Below are positions 35,636 to 45,002 of a stretch of DNA of 64,000 nt, in pieces. A program made the position numbers and the translations under genes. Numbering within the stretch: position 1 is the stretch's first letter; each line of letters starts with the position of its first letter. This DNA comes from Nemertoderma westbladi (lineage: Eukaryota; Xenacoelomorpha; Nemertodermatida; Nemertodermatidae): the NCBI GenBank assembly GCA_032718475.1, contig JAUCBJ010006669.1, positions 26,183-90,182 of the forward strand, in the 5' to 3' direction. Under the pieces are notes generated by a model, which saw only the letters and a list, made by a program, of their open reading frames with translations, did not search any database and was not told the origin of the DNA.

Positions 35636-36517
35636 TTACAACTGAGGATTGATTTTGGTTGCTAACTCAGTAAGGCTGCGCGAATTTCCTGGACAATCCA
35701 GCAAGTGTAGAAGAGGAGCCGCTCCACCGCACAACTTGCAACGGCAATCTGGGGAAATATCGTGGAAAACATTAGATTGGCAGACCAGATGGTGAAAGGG
35801 GAAGCCGTGAATCGAGTAGCGTGCGATTACGTGTCTGGATTCATATCTTGGCTCGGTCCAGTTCCTGTTTATAAATCCAGGGGCTGTCCAGAAATCCGAG
35901 TTGATCTCTCTGTGTTTTTCTTCGATTGTGCCGATGTATTTTTTGAATTCATCGGTCGCAGGAAAATTCCTATTCGATTGTAGTTCCCAGATGTAGAGTA
36001 TAAAGAGGAAGGGACTAAGCGGATCACCTTGGGCAAGGCCCCTTATCTGGTGTATTAACTTCGATTTCCTGAGCCCATCAAAGACTTGTATATAGTTGGT
36101 TGTTAGAATAGCTTTGATCAAGTTGAGTAGACATCCAGTTACTTTGAAGGTATGTTCGAGTTTGAATAGTAAGCGAGCCCTCGGGATGCTATCGAAGGCC
36201 TTCTTGAAATCCACGAAAGCCGCAAAGGTTGGTTTTTTTGGGTAAGCCAGATTCCCTTGAATGTGAGCGATAAACTGGGTCAACGGTTGCATGGTCGATC
36301 GCCATGGCATAAAGCCGAACTGATGTTTCGGAATCTTATCCTGCAGGAATTCTCGAAGTCTTCGTTGTACCAGAGAGGTGAGGAGTTTGTATGGATTGGA
36401 AAGTAAAGCAATACCTCGAAATGAGTTCGGATCAAATAAGGAGCCAATTCCTTTGTACAAAACACTTTCATAATTCCGGTTTTCCATGAAGAAACTAGGT
36501 TTCCTGTGAACCAACAA
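35636..36517 (-). pseudogene. LINE family D fragment with internal deletion of the RT core
   Basis: The minus strand encodes NSFRGIALLSNPYKLL, HQFGFMPWRSTMQPL, AAFVDFKKAFDSIPRAR and GLAQGDPLSPFLFILY. It then skips the expected [YF]xDD region and continues at once to a C-terminal segment with SRHVIARYSIHGF and C-R-C-K-L-C-G-G-x9-H-x4-C-P, a CCHC-like end typical of LINEs. The frame is still open for about 290 codons despite the loss. No catalytic Asp pair, so it cannot be an active RT. Confidence 0.7.
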
Positions 36518-36569
36518 AGGTTAAATAATATAACCCAGAAGTGTAATGTAGCCGAAATGGATCCCTTGA

Positions 36570-36691
36570 GCCTCGCATAATGTGTTCGAGCGAAGGAGCG
36601 CGAAATGTAGGCGCCTCCGCACACCGCCCAAAACACAATCGAAGCCGCGTTCGCGTATCATAATAATATGCTGATTGGGGAGCATATTATA
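36570..36691. repeat. 122 bp direct repeat, right copy
   Basis: Matches 35384-35505 in the same orientation, with only a few substitutions (AATAAG/AATGTG, GAGGCC/GAAGCC). Confidence 0.85.
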
Positions 36692-37021
36692 AGGTGGTTT
36701 GAAGAGGAGAACTGTCCCCCTTTATTTAATTGAAAGGGCGGTTTGGTCAATTTCTTGAATATCTATTGTATCGCTTAATTTTAATTTGTATTTCATAACA
36801 ATGATATATATATATATATACCTTTGGTACAAGATCAGATTTTACGAAATTCTACAAATTTATGGAAATTCCAGAAAATAGTGGTAATACTACATTGCTT
36901 TTAATTTTTTCCCAGAGAAAAAAGTAACACTTGAAAATGTGAAAATTTTTTGCTGGATATTATTACATTTTATGGCATGTGCTGAAAGAGCATCGAATTA
37001 GTGCTACTAAATAAACTGAAT
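36692..37021. other. AT-rich spacer with a TA microsatellite
   Basis: A (TA)n tract lies near 36806-36819. No gene seen. Confidence 0.45.
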
Positions 37022-37082
37022 AAAGTGCTACTTTACACACAAGTATGTAATAATTACATACTTGTGTGTAAAGTAGCACTTT
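37022..37082. repeat. perfect 61 bp palindrome from two MITE ends
   Basis: Thirty-base arms starting AAAGTGCTACTTTACACACA and ending in its reverse complement meet around one base at 37052. The right arm is the terminal inverted repeat of the M1 copy that follows; the left arm is the opposite end of another M1-type element. Confidence 0.9.
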
Positions 37083-37191
37083 ATAGTGTGTTGATCCGAG
37101 TGGCTTTGTTACACGAACGAACGTTAGTGAGTGAGTGAAAATAAAGTCACGAGGATCAGAACATTGTAAAGTACTTTGCAACAAGTATGTA
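37055..37191 (-). mobile_element. MITE family M1, copy 3 (complete)
   Basis: Minus-strand copy with both terminal inverted repeats (TACATACTTGTGTGTAAAG on the left, GTAAAGTACTTTGCAACAAG then TATGTA on the right, slightly diverged). Its interior matches copies at 9857 and 29052. About 137 bp and no coding capacity. Confidence 0.75.
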
Positions 37192-37489
37192 TGTAGTTTT
37201 ATTCCAAAATTTTAACATTACGAAATGATTGTACATATACTTATAAGTGATAGAAACTGCACAAATTATATTAGTTGCTGTAATAAATAAATGTAAAAAT
37301 GACATAAATTATGTTATAAATAAGTTAGCTTATATTTATAGTGGCGTGGAGCCAAGTTATAATACTATAGCTAGGCCCTTATAGATAACCTAGCTTATAG
37401 CTAGGTTATTAATAGCTATACCCCGCCTACCGGTAGGTAATGCAGATTATGATGCATTTATTAAATAGAATAAAATAGCCTCGCGCAGG

Positions 37490-37790
37490 TGCATAACCAA
37501 CCATGCAACATTTGAACGCCCATATCTCAGCTATTTTTCAACGAAATTCAAATTGCGTTACATATTTGAAATCCTTGCAGGGCCACCTTTCCATTGGTAC
37601 CAACAAACAGCTATAAGGTAGAAGAATAACTGCGGTGTAACTGGTGTAATATCGCTGGAGACACTTTATTTAAACGCTTGTAGCTAAAGAATGAAAGCAA
37701 AAATAAAAATTCTGGCTTACCCAGTCAGTGGTCGGGAGGTGAAACTATCTCTGTTTCAAATTTCATGCAATCTCATTACGATTTGTAGAA
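37490..37790 (+). repeat. dispersed repeat R1, copy 1
   Basis: Shares ordered blocks, in inverted orientation, with 57838-58140: TAGCTAAAGAATGAAAGC, TTCAAATTTCATGCAA, GGAGACACTTT and the CATATCTCAGCTATTTT region. Not assigned to a known class. Confidence 0.6.
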
Positions 37791-37962
37791 AAATTAGGGG
37801 GGGGGGGGGCGTGTCACTGAATTACGACACTATATTCTGGGACATGGTGTACTACAGTACAATAGTGTTACAAAATAAATTGAACTGTAGTATTTAACTA
37901 TATTGCTTCCATAGTTACTGCGATTCAAATTATTATACTCTTCAACTCTCGATGTTGCCTTA

Positions 37963-38173
37963 GGCCGCGTTCACACTACCGAGTCAAAGTCAAAGTCAAA
38001 GTCAAAAGAAAATAAATATAGCTAGCTAGCAATAATAAATAATAATACATTATATATAGGCCTAATATAATACATAATGGCGTTCTAGAAAAAATTAAAT
38101 TTTTTGTTATTTTTTTTTACATTTTGTCTTTTGACTTTGACTTTGACTTTGACTCGGTAGTGTGAACGCGGCC
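37963..38173. mobile_element. PIF/Harbinger-type MITE
   Basis: Nearly perfect terminal inverted repeats of about 47 bp start GGCCGCGTTCACACTACCGA and end in the reverse complement. TTA lies on both sides (37960-37962 and 38174-38176), fitting the 3 bp TWA target duplication of PIF/Harbinger elements. The 211 bp element has no transposase and is non-autonomous. GTCAAA is repeated within each arm. Confidence 0.75.
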
Positions 38174-38176
38174 TTA

Positions 38177-39672
38177 CTCAATGTTAAAATAATTTAGTGA
38201 TCTCGAATATTTATTACGTAACTAGAGAGCCGCTAACAACATCAAACAATATTGGATATTGAGTTCCGTTTTGGAGTAGGCCTATACATACATACATATT
38301 GCTTTTTTGCAGTTGATGGCCCGCTGCTTTGCAGACAATATAACAAACAACCATATATTCTTTATTTTTCAAGAATATTATTAGGAGCTTTATTTCATTT
38401 TGGCTGTATTTATTGTTATTGAATTTTTTTTGGCTAGAGTTCCGTATGTCGCATTTGATATTTTGATATTAATTAATGAAACGATGTGCTTTTTGCATAG
38501 TAATTTCTCCACTGACTTCATTTTTCAACATTTTTCAAAAAATATATTGTGTTCTAGAACATTAGCTAATCGACTAGCTAGTAATTTTTCAAAACATGAT
38601 TTATTTTATTATAACATTTTTTTTTTAATTTCTAAAAATATTGCAATTATTTTGTGTTCTAGAACATGAATAGATATGTTTTTTATGGTAGCTAGTGTTT
38701 TTTTACTAGCTAGTATTTTTTTGTAATTATTATAAAGCATTGATATTTCATGTTTGAACGGTTGCAGAATATATTAATGACAAAAAATATTGAGGATATT
38801 ATAGCAGTTTAAATTTTTTGCATGGTATCAATGATTTATGTCATAAAAATGTAGTTTTTTTTATTACTAGCCATTTTAAATTATAAAAATGACTAGCTAT
38901 ATGTTCAAGAACATTACCTTTTATATTTTATTTATGTTCTAGAATAGTGTATAATAATTATATTTCGTGTTGCAATGTTGCCATGGTAACAACGATTACG
39001 TTATAAAAATGTAGTGCTATATGGAACTGTTACCAAAATGAAAATATAAAATATAAAAAATATAAAATAGAGCTAATATTGTGTTCTAGAACACAATATT
39101 GTTTTGAAAAATATTGTGAGGAAGTCAACGATGGAAATTTAGTTCTTAATAAGTCATAATATATGCCTAGAAATTTCATAAAAAGATTTTAGAAAATGCG
39201 ACTGCATGCGGAACTGTTCCCCGCCTCGCCTACACTAGTTCCCTTTGAGCCAACACTAGTTCCGTTTGCGCCTATTCTACTTCCGTTTGCGCCTAAACTT
39301 GTTCCTTTTACGCATACACTAGTTCCACTAACTAGCCACAATTTCTAAATTTATCAGATGTATACGAAAAGGCCTATACTAAAAAATACAGAATCATAAT
39401 CCTAAATTTTCGAATTTCTTCGACCGTTAACGGTTCATTATACCACTCATTACTTTCAGTTTCACTGGTTGTTGACTCTGGTACCTCATTTCAGTTGGGC
39501 GGATCGTTTGTATTACTAAATAAATTACCAAAACGAGATTCTAGGGTTGGCAAACCTAAGGTGGGCAATTCTGGGGTGGGTCAACCACTTTTTCGTGGTT
39601 GGGTTTAAATTCTTTGAGTAGAGTCCATGGCGTTGGTGTTCCGGTGTAGGTATTGGGGCCACGTGGTTGGGT
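38177..39672. other. AT-rich region with short repeats
   Basis: No gene seen. TTCTAGAA recurs at 38552, 38657, 38937 and 39084. About four diverged 23 bp units (ACTAGTTCCGTTTGCGCCTA) lie at 39231-39330. A roughly 45 base sequence containing GTGGTTGGGTTTAAATTCTT is duplicated near 39593 and 39661. Confidence 0.5.
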
Positions 39673-41110
39673 TTAAATTCTTCGAGTAAGGTTTATGGTG
39701 TTACTTCGGATTTCTCCATTCGCTTTACATGATTCTTCATAGATCTGGCGCTTAACCCTTAGAAGATTCTTGCAATCCTTCCTGGTTTCCAGTAAATATC
39801 CTTGTTTATTCCTGTTGTTTACGACTTTGGCTTTGGCGTTGCGACACTCATCATCAAACCAAATTTTACCGCGCGGAGTTTGTTTTATTGTTTTGGAGAC
39901 AGTAGAATCTGTAATTTGTAATGCGGAGGTCGGGCCACTAGAGGCCAGTGGAATTACCGGACACAATCGGCCTCACAGGCGTCAGTTATCTCCTGACCGG
40001 CTGCCTGTCTCACCCCCTACTGGAGAGAGAGAGAAGCCAACAATTCTTTGAGTCCCTTTCCTGATGACCTTTCTGGCCCAAACCCTGGGTCACCAGGGAG
40101 GCCAGATTGTGAGGGGGAGAGGGATTCTGGAGTTGGAGGCAACTCTCATGTTCCACCCCGACCAACTTTTTTATAGATTGTTACCTGGGATCATGGATCC
40201 GGAAGTCAGGTGAGGACCTTCGAATTCGTAAGGGAAAGGCATGGGCAGCCTTGAATAGACTTTCCAGGATTTGGAAGTCACCGAGAATTAATCGGAAACT
40301 TAAGGTCCGATTATTTAGAGCAGCAGTAGTTCCAGTACTCCTCTATGGGAGTCCATGCTGGGCTCTAACTGCTGAGGACACCAAATCTCTGGATGGCACA
40401 TTCACAAGAATGCTACGCCGGGTTCATTGTGTCAAGTACAATGCACACATCTCCAACCAGACACTATATAACATTGGAGGTGTCTCATTGGTTCCCCCAA
40501 GCTTGACACCAGAACAAAATCGCCTCCGCTTTGCAGGACATTGCTTTCGCCGTGAGGACCAGCCAGTGCATAATCTTGTATTTTGGCAGCCTCATGGAGT
40601 GAAAAAGCATGGTGGACAGACCATGACTGTCTTGAGACGCATCTTAAAGGACACTGGCCTTGAAGATGCATATGATCAAGCAAATATCATGGGTGATAGG
40701 GAGTTGTGGCGGCGCAATTTTGTCGACAAGCCAGCACAGCATTCTTAAAAATGCAGCTGCAATGCAGCATGCCGATCCTAGTAGTACTAGTGGTGCCGGG
40801 CAGTTTAACCGAAAGTAGAACTCGTTGGTGTTTCTTACCGGATTTGAGTTCACTGCTATTGTAGGAGATATAGCAGTGGCAGTCGGGCAAGGCTGGTTCT
40901 TCAGGAAGAATATATTTATTGTACTTTCTTCCTGTGGGGATCCTCTGGGTTGTTTATTAAATTAATACCAATAACCCTAAGAGAGTCTGATAGATCCGAG
41001 CCACGAGTACCGTGATCTACTCGGCAGTTAAAATCGCCACCAACGATAATCGTCGTGCTTTGGAGGTCATTAATGCATGGTTAACTATTAGATTAATTTA
41101 TTCTGTACTG
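39673..41110 (-). pseudogene. LINE family E relic (endonuclease and linker), split by another LINE
   Basis: On the minus strand, about 41080-40980 reads TTIIVGGDFNCRVDHGTRGS, an AP-endonuclease D-x-N block. About 39890-39720 reads GKIWFDDECRNAKAKVV and RVKRQIYEES, the linker between endonuclease and RT in many LINEs. The two lie in the order expected for one minus-strand element. They are separated by a plus-strand copy of LINE family B. Stops and frame breaks show it is dead. Confidence 0.55.
40178..40800 (+). mobile_element. LINE family B, copy 2 (short 3' fragment)
   Basis: Plus-strand C-terminal part of the same RT family as 21171-22440, starting within CYLGSWIRKSGED and open for 165 codons from 40251 (VLLYGSPCWALTAEDTKSL, GHCFRREDQPVHNLV). 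The 3' end AATGCAGCTGCAATGCAGCA matches the other copies. It lies inside the family E relic on the opposite strand, a nested insertion. Confidence 0.8.
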
Positions 41111-41482
41111 AGCGAAAATTTCAACCAACAATATTACGAATTAGGACCGGCATTCAAGACAAATACTTTAACCAGAAAAACAGTAACCAGAAACTCCGAC
41201 ATTTAATTACCAGATTTACATCACACTGCTTCCATCACGAGTTCTTTTCAACTACCTCTTTCCACTCTCCAACCTCAGCATGTATCTGTAAATTCTGTGT
41301 CAACTCTGCTAGCGACCGATACCACGCCCTTACTTGCCCACAGAACCCCCCTTTTCAACTCTAGCTAACCTCTAGCTACCTTATATATTATTTTATATTT
41401 TACACATTAAATATATTTTATAGTATTACCGATTTACCGCGTGCATAGATTAATATAAAACATAATCGTAAGTAAATATATC
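41111..41482 (+). other. 5' flank of the LRR gene
   Basis: AT-rich, with no feature other than short pyrimidine tracts. No clear TATA box at a convincing distance was identified. Confidence 0.4.
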
Positions 41483-42399
41483 ATGAGAGTTCTGATAAAA
41501 CTTTTGTTTATATTACAATTAATTAATGGAAGGGAAACATTATTATGTTTGTCTCAGTCTGAGTCTGGTCACTCCTGCGAGAAAGTCTCGAATTCTGGAG
41601 ACATAGATGGATTTTGTACAACACGAAATTTCACTAATTTATATATAACCAACTCAAGCACACTTTTTTCCAACCGCACGAGTTTGGTGAACGAAACATT
41701 TCTGAATTGTTTCAAATATGTTAACCAATCGGAAAACAACGGACTTCACATAGAAAAGAATCCTGGGATAACTTTTCCCAATCAACTACATTTACCATCT
41801 GCTGTAAAAACATTAGCGTTGGATGATAACAATTTAGGAAAAATACCGCTATTTATTAGAAACCAAAGCCATCTAATGTATATGCAATTCCGTAATAACA
41901 ACATCTCTGCGTTATTTAATGGAAACTTTGAAGGTCTCGATGAAATGGTAGAAATAATATTGAGTGACAATCCTATAAAATTCATCGAAAGTTTTGCTTT
42001 AAATGGGATGCCGAAATTAGAAAAATTACATCTGATAAATACCGAATTAATGTGGATATCATCGGAAGTTGTTAGCGGATTACACCAGTTAAATTGGGCT
42101 GAATTTAAACTTAATGGAAGACAATTCAAATGTTGTCTAAATATTGAGCTGCAAAAATACATAAAGTACTATAATAACTCACAGGCACCCATGATAAAAT
42201 GTAGTTATGGAAAACTAGAAAGAAATCTCTTAACTGTAAGCCAAGAAGATACTTTTAATTCAAGTAAGTGTGGTGGACCATGGCAGGTCGTATTGGAGAT
42301 AGATGAAGACAATAAAATCAAGATGAACAATTCATGGGATTTACTTAATATAATTGACCATAAAAACAGGATTATAAGAAATAACCTGTCCGAAATATG
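41483..42399 (+). CDS. leucine-rich-repeat receptor-like membrane protein, exon 1
   Basis: An ATG at 41483 begins a signal peptide (MRVLIKLLFILQLINGRE) followed by a cysteine-containing N-terminal region and about four leucine-rich repeats (VKTLALDDNNLGKIPLFI, MYMQFRNNNISALFNGNF, MVEIILSDNPIKFIESFA, LEKLHLINTELMWI). A C-terminal cap follows, with F-K-C-C and two further cysteines. Many N-x-S/T sites fit an extracellular location. A consensus donor GTAAGT at 42400 leaves phase 2. Joined to 56368-57337 the coding length is 1,887 nt, exactly 629 codons. Ligand and partner are not evident; such proteins often act in adhesion or immune recognition, but that is not shown here. Confidence 0.78.
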
Positions 42400-42635
42400 G
42401 TAAGTCTGCTGTTATTTAATGCATTGTAAAACCACAGAGCAACGCCCTTCATATTAATATTGCTAATGTTACATGGTACAGTAAACACGTTCGTGGGGCC
42501 AGAAGAGACGACTTTATTTTTATTTTTCGTTAATTTCGGGCGCTGCTTCAACTGGAGTTATCTCTAAATAATATATATTATCTTAAAGAACCTTAAACCA
42601 ATTTAAGTTTTTTATCACCTTATGATTAGATCAAT

Positions 42636-43726
42636 GCTAGGTGTATGTAAGCAGACTCACATTGCGCTAGGTTTATGTAAGCAGACTCACATTGCGCTAG
42701 GTTTATGTAAGCAGACTCACATTGCGCTAGGTGTATGTAAGCAGACTCACATTGCGCTAGGTGTATGTAAGCAGACTCACATTGCTCTAGGTTTATGTAA
42801 GCAGACTCACATTGCGCTAGGTGTATGTAAGCAGACTCACATTGCGCTAGGTGTATGTAAGCAGACTCACATTGCGCTAGGTGTATGTAAGCAGACTCAC
42901 ATTGCGCTAGGTTTATGTAAGCAGACTCACATTGCGCTAGGTTTATGTAAGCAGACTCACATTGCGCTAGGTGTATGTAAGCAGACTCACATTGCGCTAG
43001 GTGTATGTAAGCAGACTCACATTGCGCTAGGTGTATGTAAGCAGACTCACATTGCGCTAGGTGTATGTAAGCAGACTCACATTGCGCTAGGTTTATGTAA
43101 GCAGACTCACATTGCGCTAGGTTTATGTAAGCAGACTCACATTGCGCTAGGTGTATGTAAGCAGACTCACATTGCGCTAGGTTTATGTAAGCAGACTCAC
43201 ATTGCGCTAGGTTTATGTAAGCAGACTCACATTGCGCTAGGTTTATGTAAGCAGACTCACATTGCGCTAGGTGTATGTAAGCAGACTCACATTGCGCTAG
43301 GTGTATGTAAGCAGACTCACATTGCGCTTGGTGTATGTAAGCAGACTCACATTGCGCTAGGTGTATGTAAGCAGACTCACATTGCGCTAGGTTTATGTAA
43401 GCAGACTCACATTGCGCTAGGTTTATGTAAGCAGACTCACATTGCGCTAGGTGTATGTAAGCAGACTCACATTGCGCTAGGTTTATGTAAGCAGACTCAC
43501 ATTGCGCTAGGTTTATGTAAGCAGACTCACATTGCGCTAGGTTTATGTAAGCAGACTCACATTGCGCTAGGTTTATGTAAGCAGACTCACATTGCGCTAG
43601 GTGTATGTAAGCAGACTCACATTGCGCTAGGTTTATGTAAGCAGACTCACATTGCGCTAGGTGTATGTAAGCAGACTCACATTGCGCTTGGTGTATGTAA
43701 GCAGACTCACATTGCGCTAGGTGTAT
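42636..43726. repeat. 30 bp satellite, left block (about 36 copies)
   Basis: Unit CTAGGTGTATGTAAGCAGAC then TCACATTGCG, with a common variant GGTTTATG in place of GGTGTATG. Continues at 51843 after the LINE. Both blocks together have about 140 copies. Confidence 0.97.
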
Positions 43727-43809
43727 TCTCCGAGCTGAGCGCCTCGTAAACAAAGGACTAGGGTATCCTGACATTTTTGACAATGACCATGTTATAAACC
43801 GCGGAGCTG

Positions 43810-44930
43810 CAGGAATCTGGGATGATAACAACACCGGGTCGACTACAAACCGTAGCGAGTTTGTGGGAATCCGGGATGATAACAACGCCGGGTCGACTGC
43901 GATCCGTAGCGAGTTTACGGGAATCCGGGATGATAACAACGCCGGGTCGACTGCGATCCGTAGCGAGTTTGCGGGAATCCGGGATGATAACAACGCCGGG
44001 TCGACTGCGATCCGTAGCGAGTTTGCGGGAATCCGGGATGATAACAACGCCGGGTCGACTGCGATCCGTAGCGAGTTTACGGGAATCCGGGATGATAACA
44101 ACGCCGGGTCGACTGCGATCCGTAGCGAGTTTGCGGGAATCCGAGACGATAACAACGCCGGGTCGACTGCGATCTGCAGCGAGTTTGCGGGAATCCGGGA
44201 TGATAACAACGCCGAGTCGACTGCGATCTGCAGCGAGTTTACGGGAATCCGGGATGATAACAACGCCGAGTCGACTGCGATCCGTAGCGAGTCTACGGGA
44301 ATCCGGGATGATAACAACGCCGGGTCGACTGCGATCCGTAGCGAGTTTGCGGGAATCCGAGACGATAACAACGCCGGGTCGACTGCGATCCGTAGCGAGT
44401 TTGCGGGAATCCGGGATGATAACAACGCCGGGTCGACTGCGATCTGCAGCGAGTTTGCGGGAATCCGGGATGATAACAACGCCGAGTCGACTGCGATCCG
44501 TAGCGAGTCTACGGGAATCCGGGATGATAACAACGCCGGGTCGACTGCGATCCGTAGCGAGTTTGCGGGAATCCGAGACGATAACAACGCCGGGTCGACT
44601 GCGATCCGTAGCGAGTTTGCGGGAATCCGAGACGATAACAACGCCGGGTCGACTGAGATCTGCAGCGAGTTTGCGGGAATCCGGGATGATAACAACGCCG
44701 TGTCGACTGCGATCTGCAGCGAGTTTGCGGGAATCCGGGATGATAACAACGCCGTGTCGACTGCGATCTGCAGCGAGTTTGCGGGAATCCGGGATGATAA
44801 CAACGCCAGGTCGACTACGAACTGTAGCGGGATTGCGGGAATCCTAAACGATAACAATGCCGGGTCAACTCCGAACTGTAGTGGGTCCGTGGGAATCCGG
44901 GATGATTACAATGCTGAGTCGACTGTGGTA
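43810..44930 (+). repeat. 54 bp tandem array in the 5' part of the LINE
   Basis: About 20 units of 54 bp with GATGATAACAACGCCGGGTC, GACTGCGATCCGTAGCGAG and TTTGCGGGAATCC. The plus frame reads GIRDDNNAGSTAIRSEFA, in frame with ORF1, but other frames are also open because the unit lacks stops. No ATG lies in the ORF1 frame here, so the array may be 5' UTR rather than protein. Confidence 0.93.
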
Positions 44931-45002
44931 CAGAGCCTTCCTGTCGAGGTTGTGTGGCTCTGGGATAATTGTAATGAGTCGACCAAGAATCTGAGTCAAC
45001 GG

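Noticed and set aside
41012-41206. 64-codon plus-strand frame upstream of the LRR gene
   Set aside because: The opposite strand reads as a LINE endonuclease block (GGDFNCRVDHGTRGS), so this frame is a shadow.
42622-44857. 743-codon minus-strand frame across the 30 bp satellite and the 54 bp array
   Set aside because: It crosses a clear insertion boundary at 43726/43727 and consists only of repeat translation.
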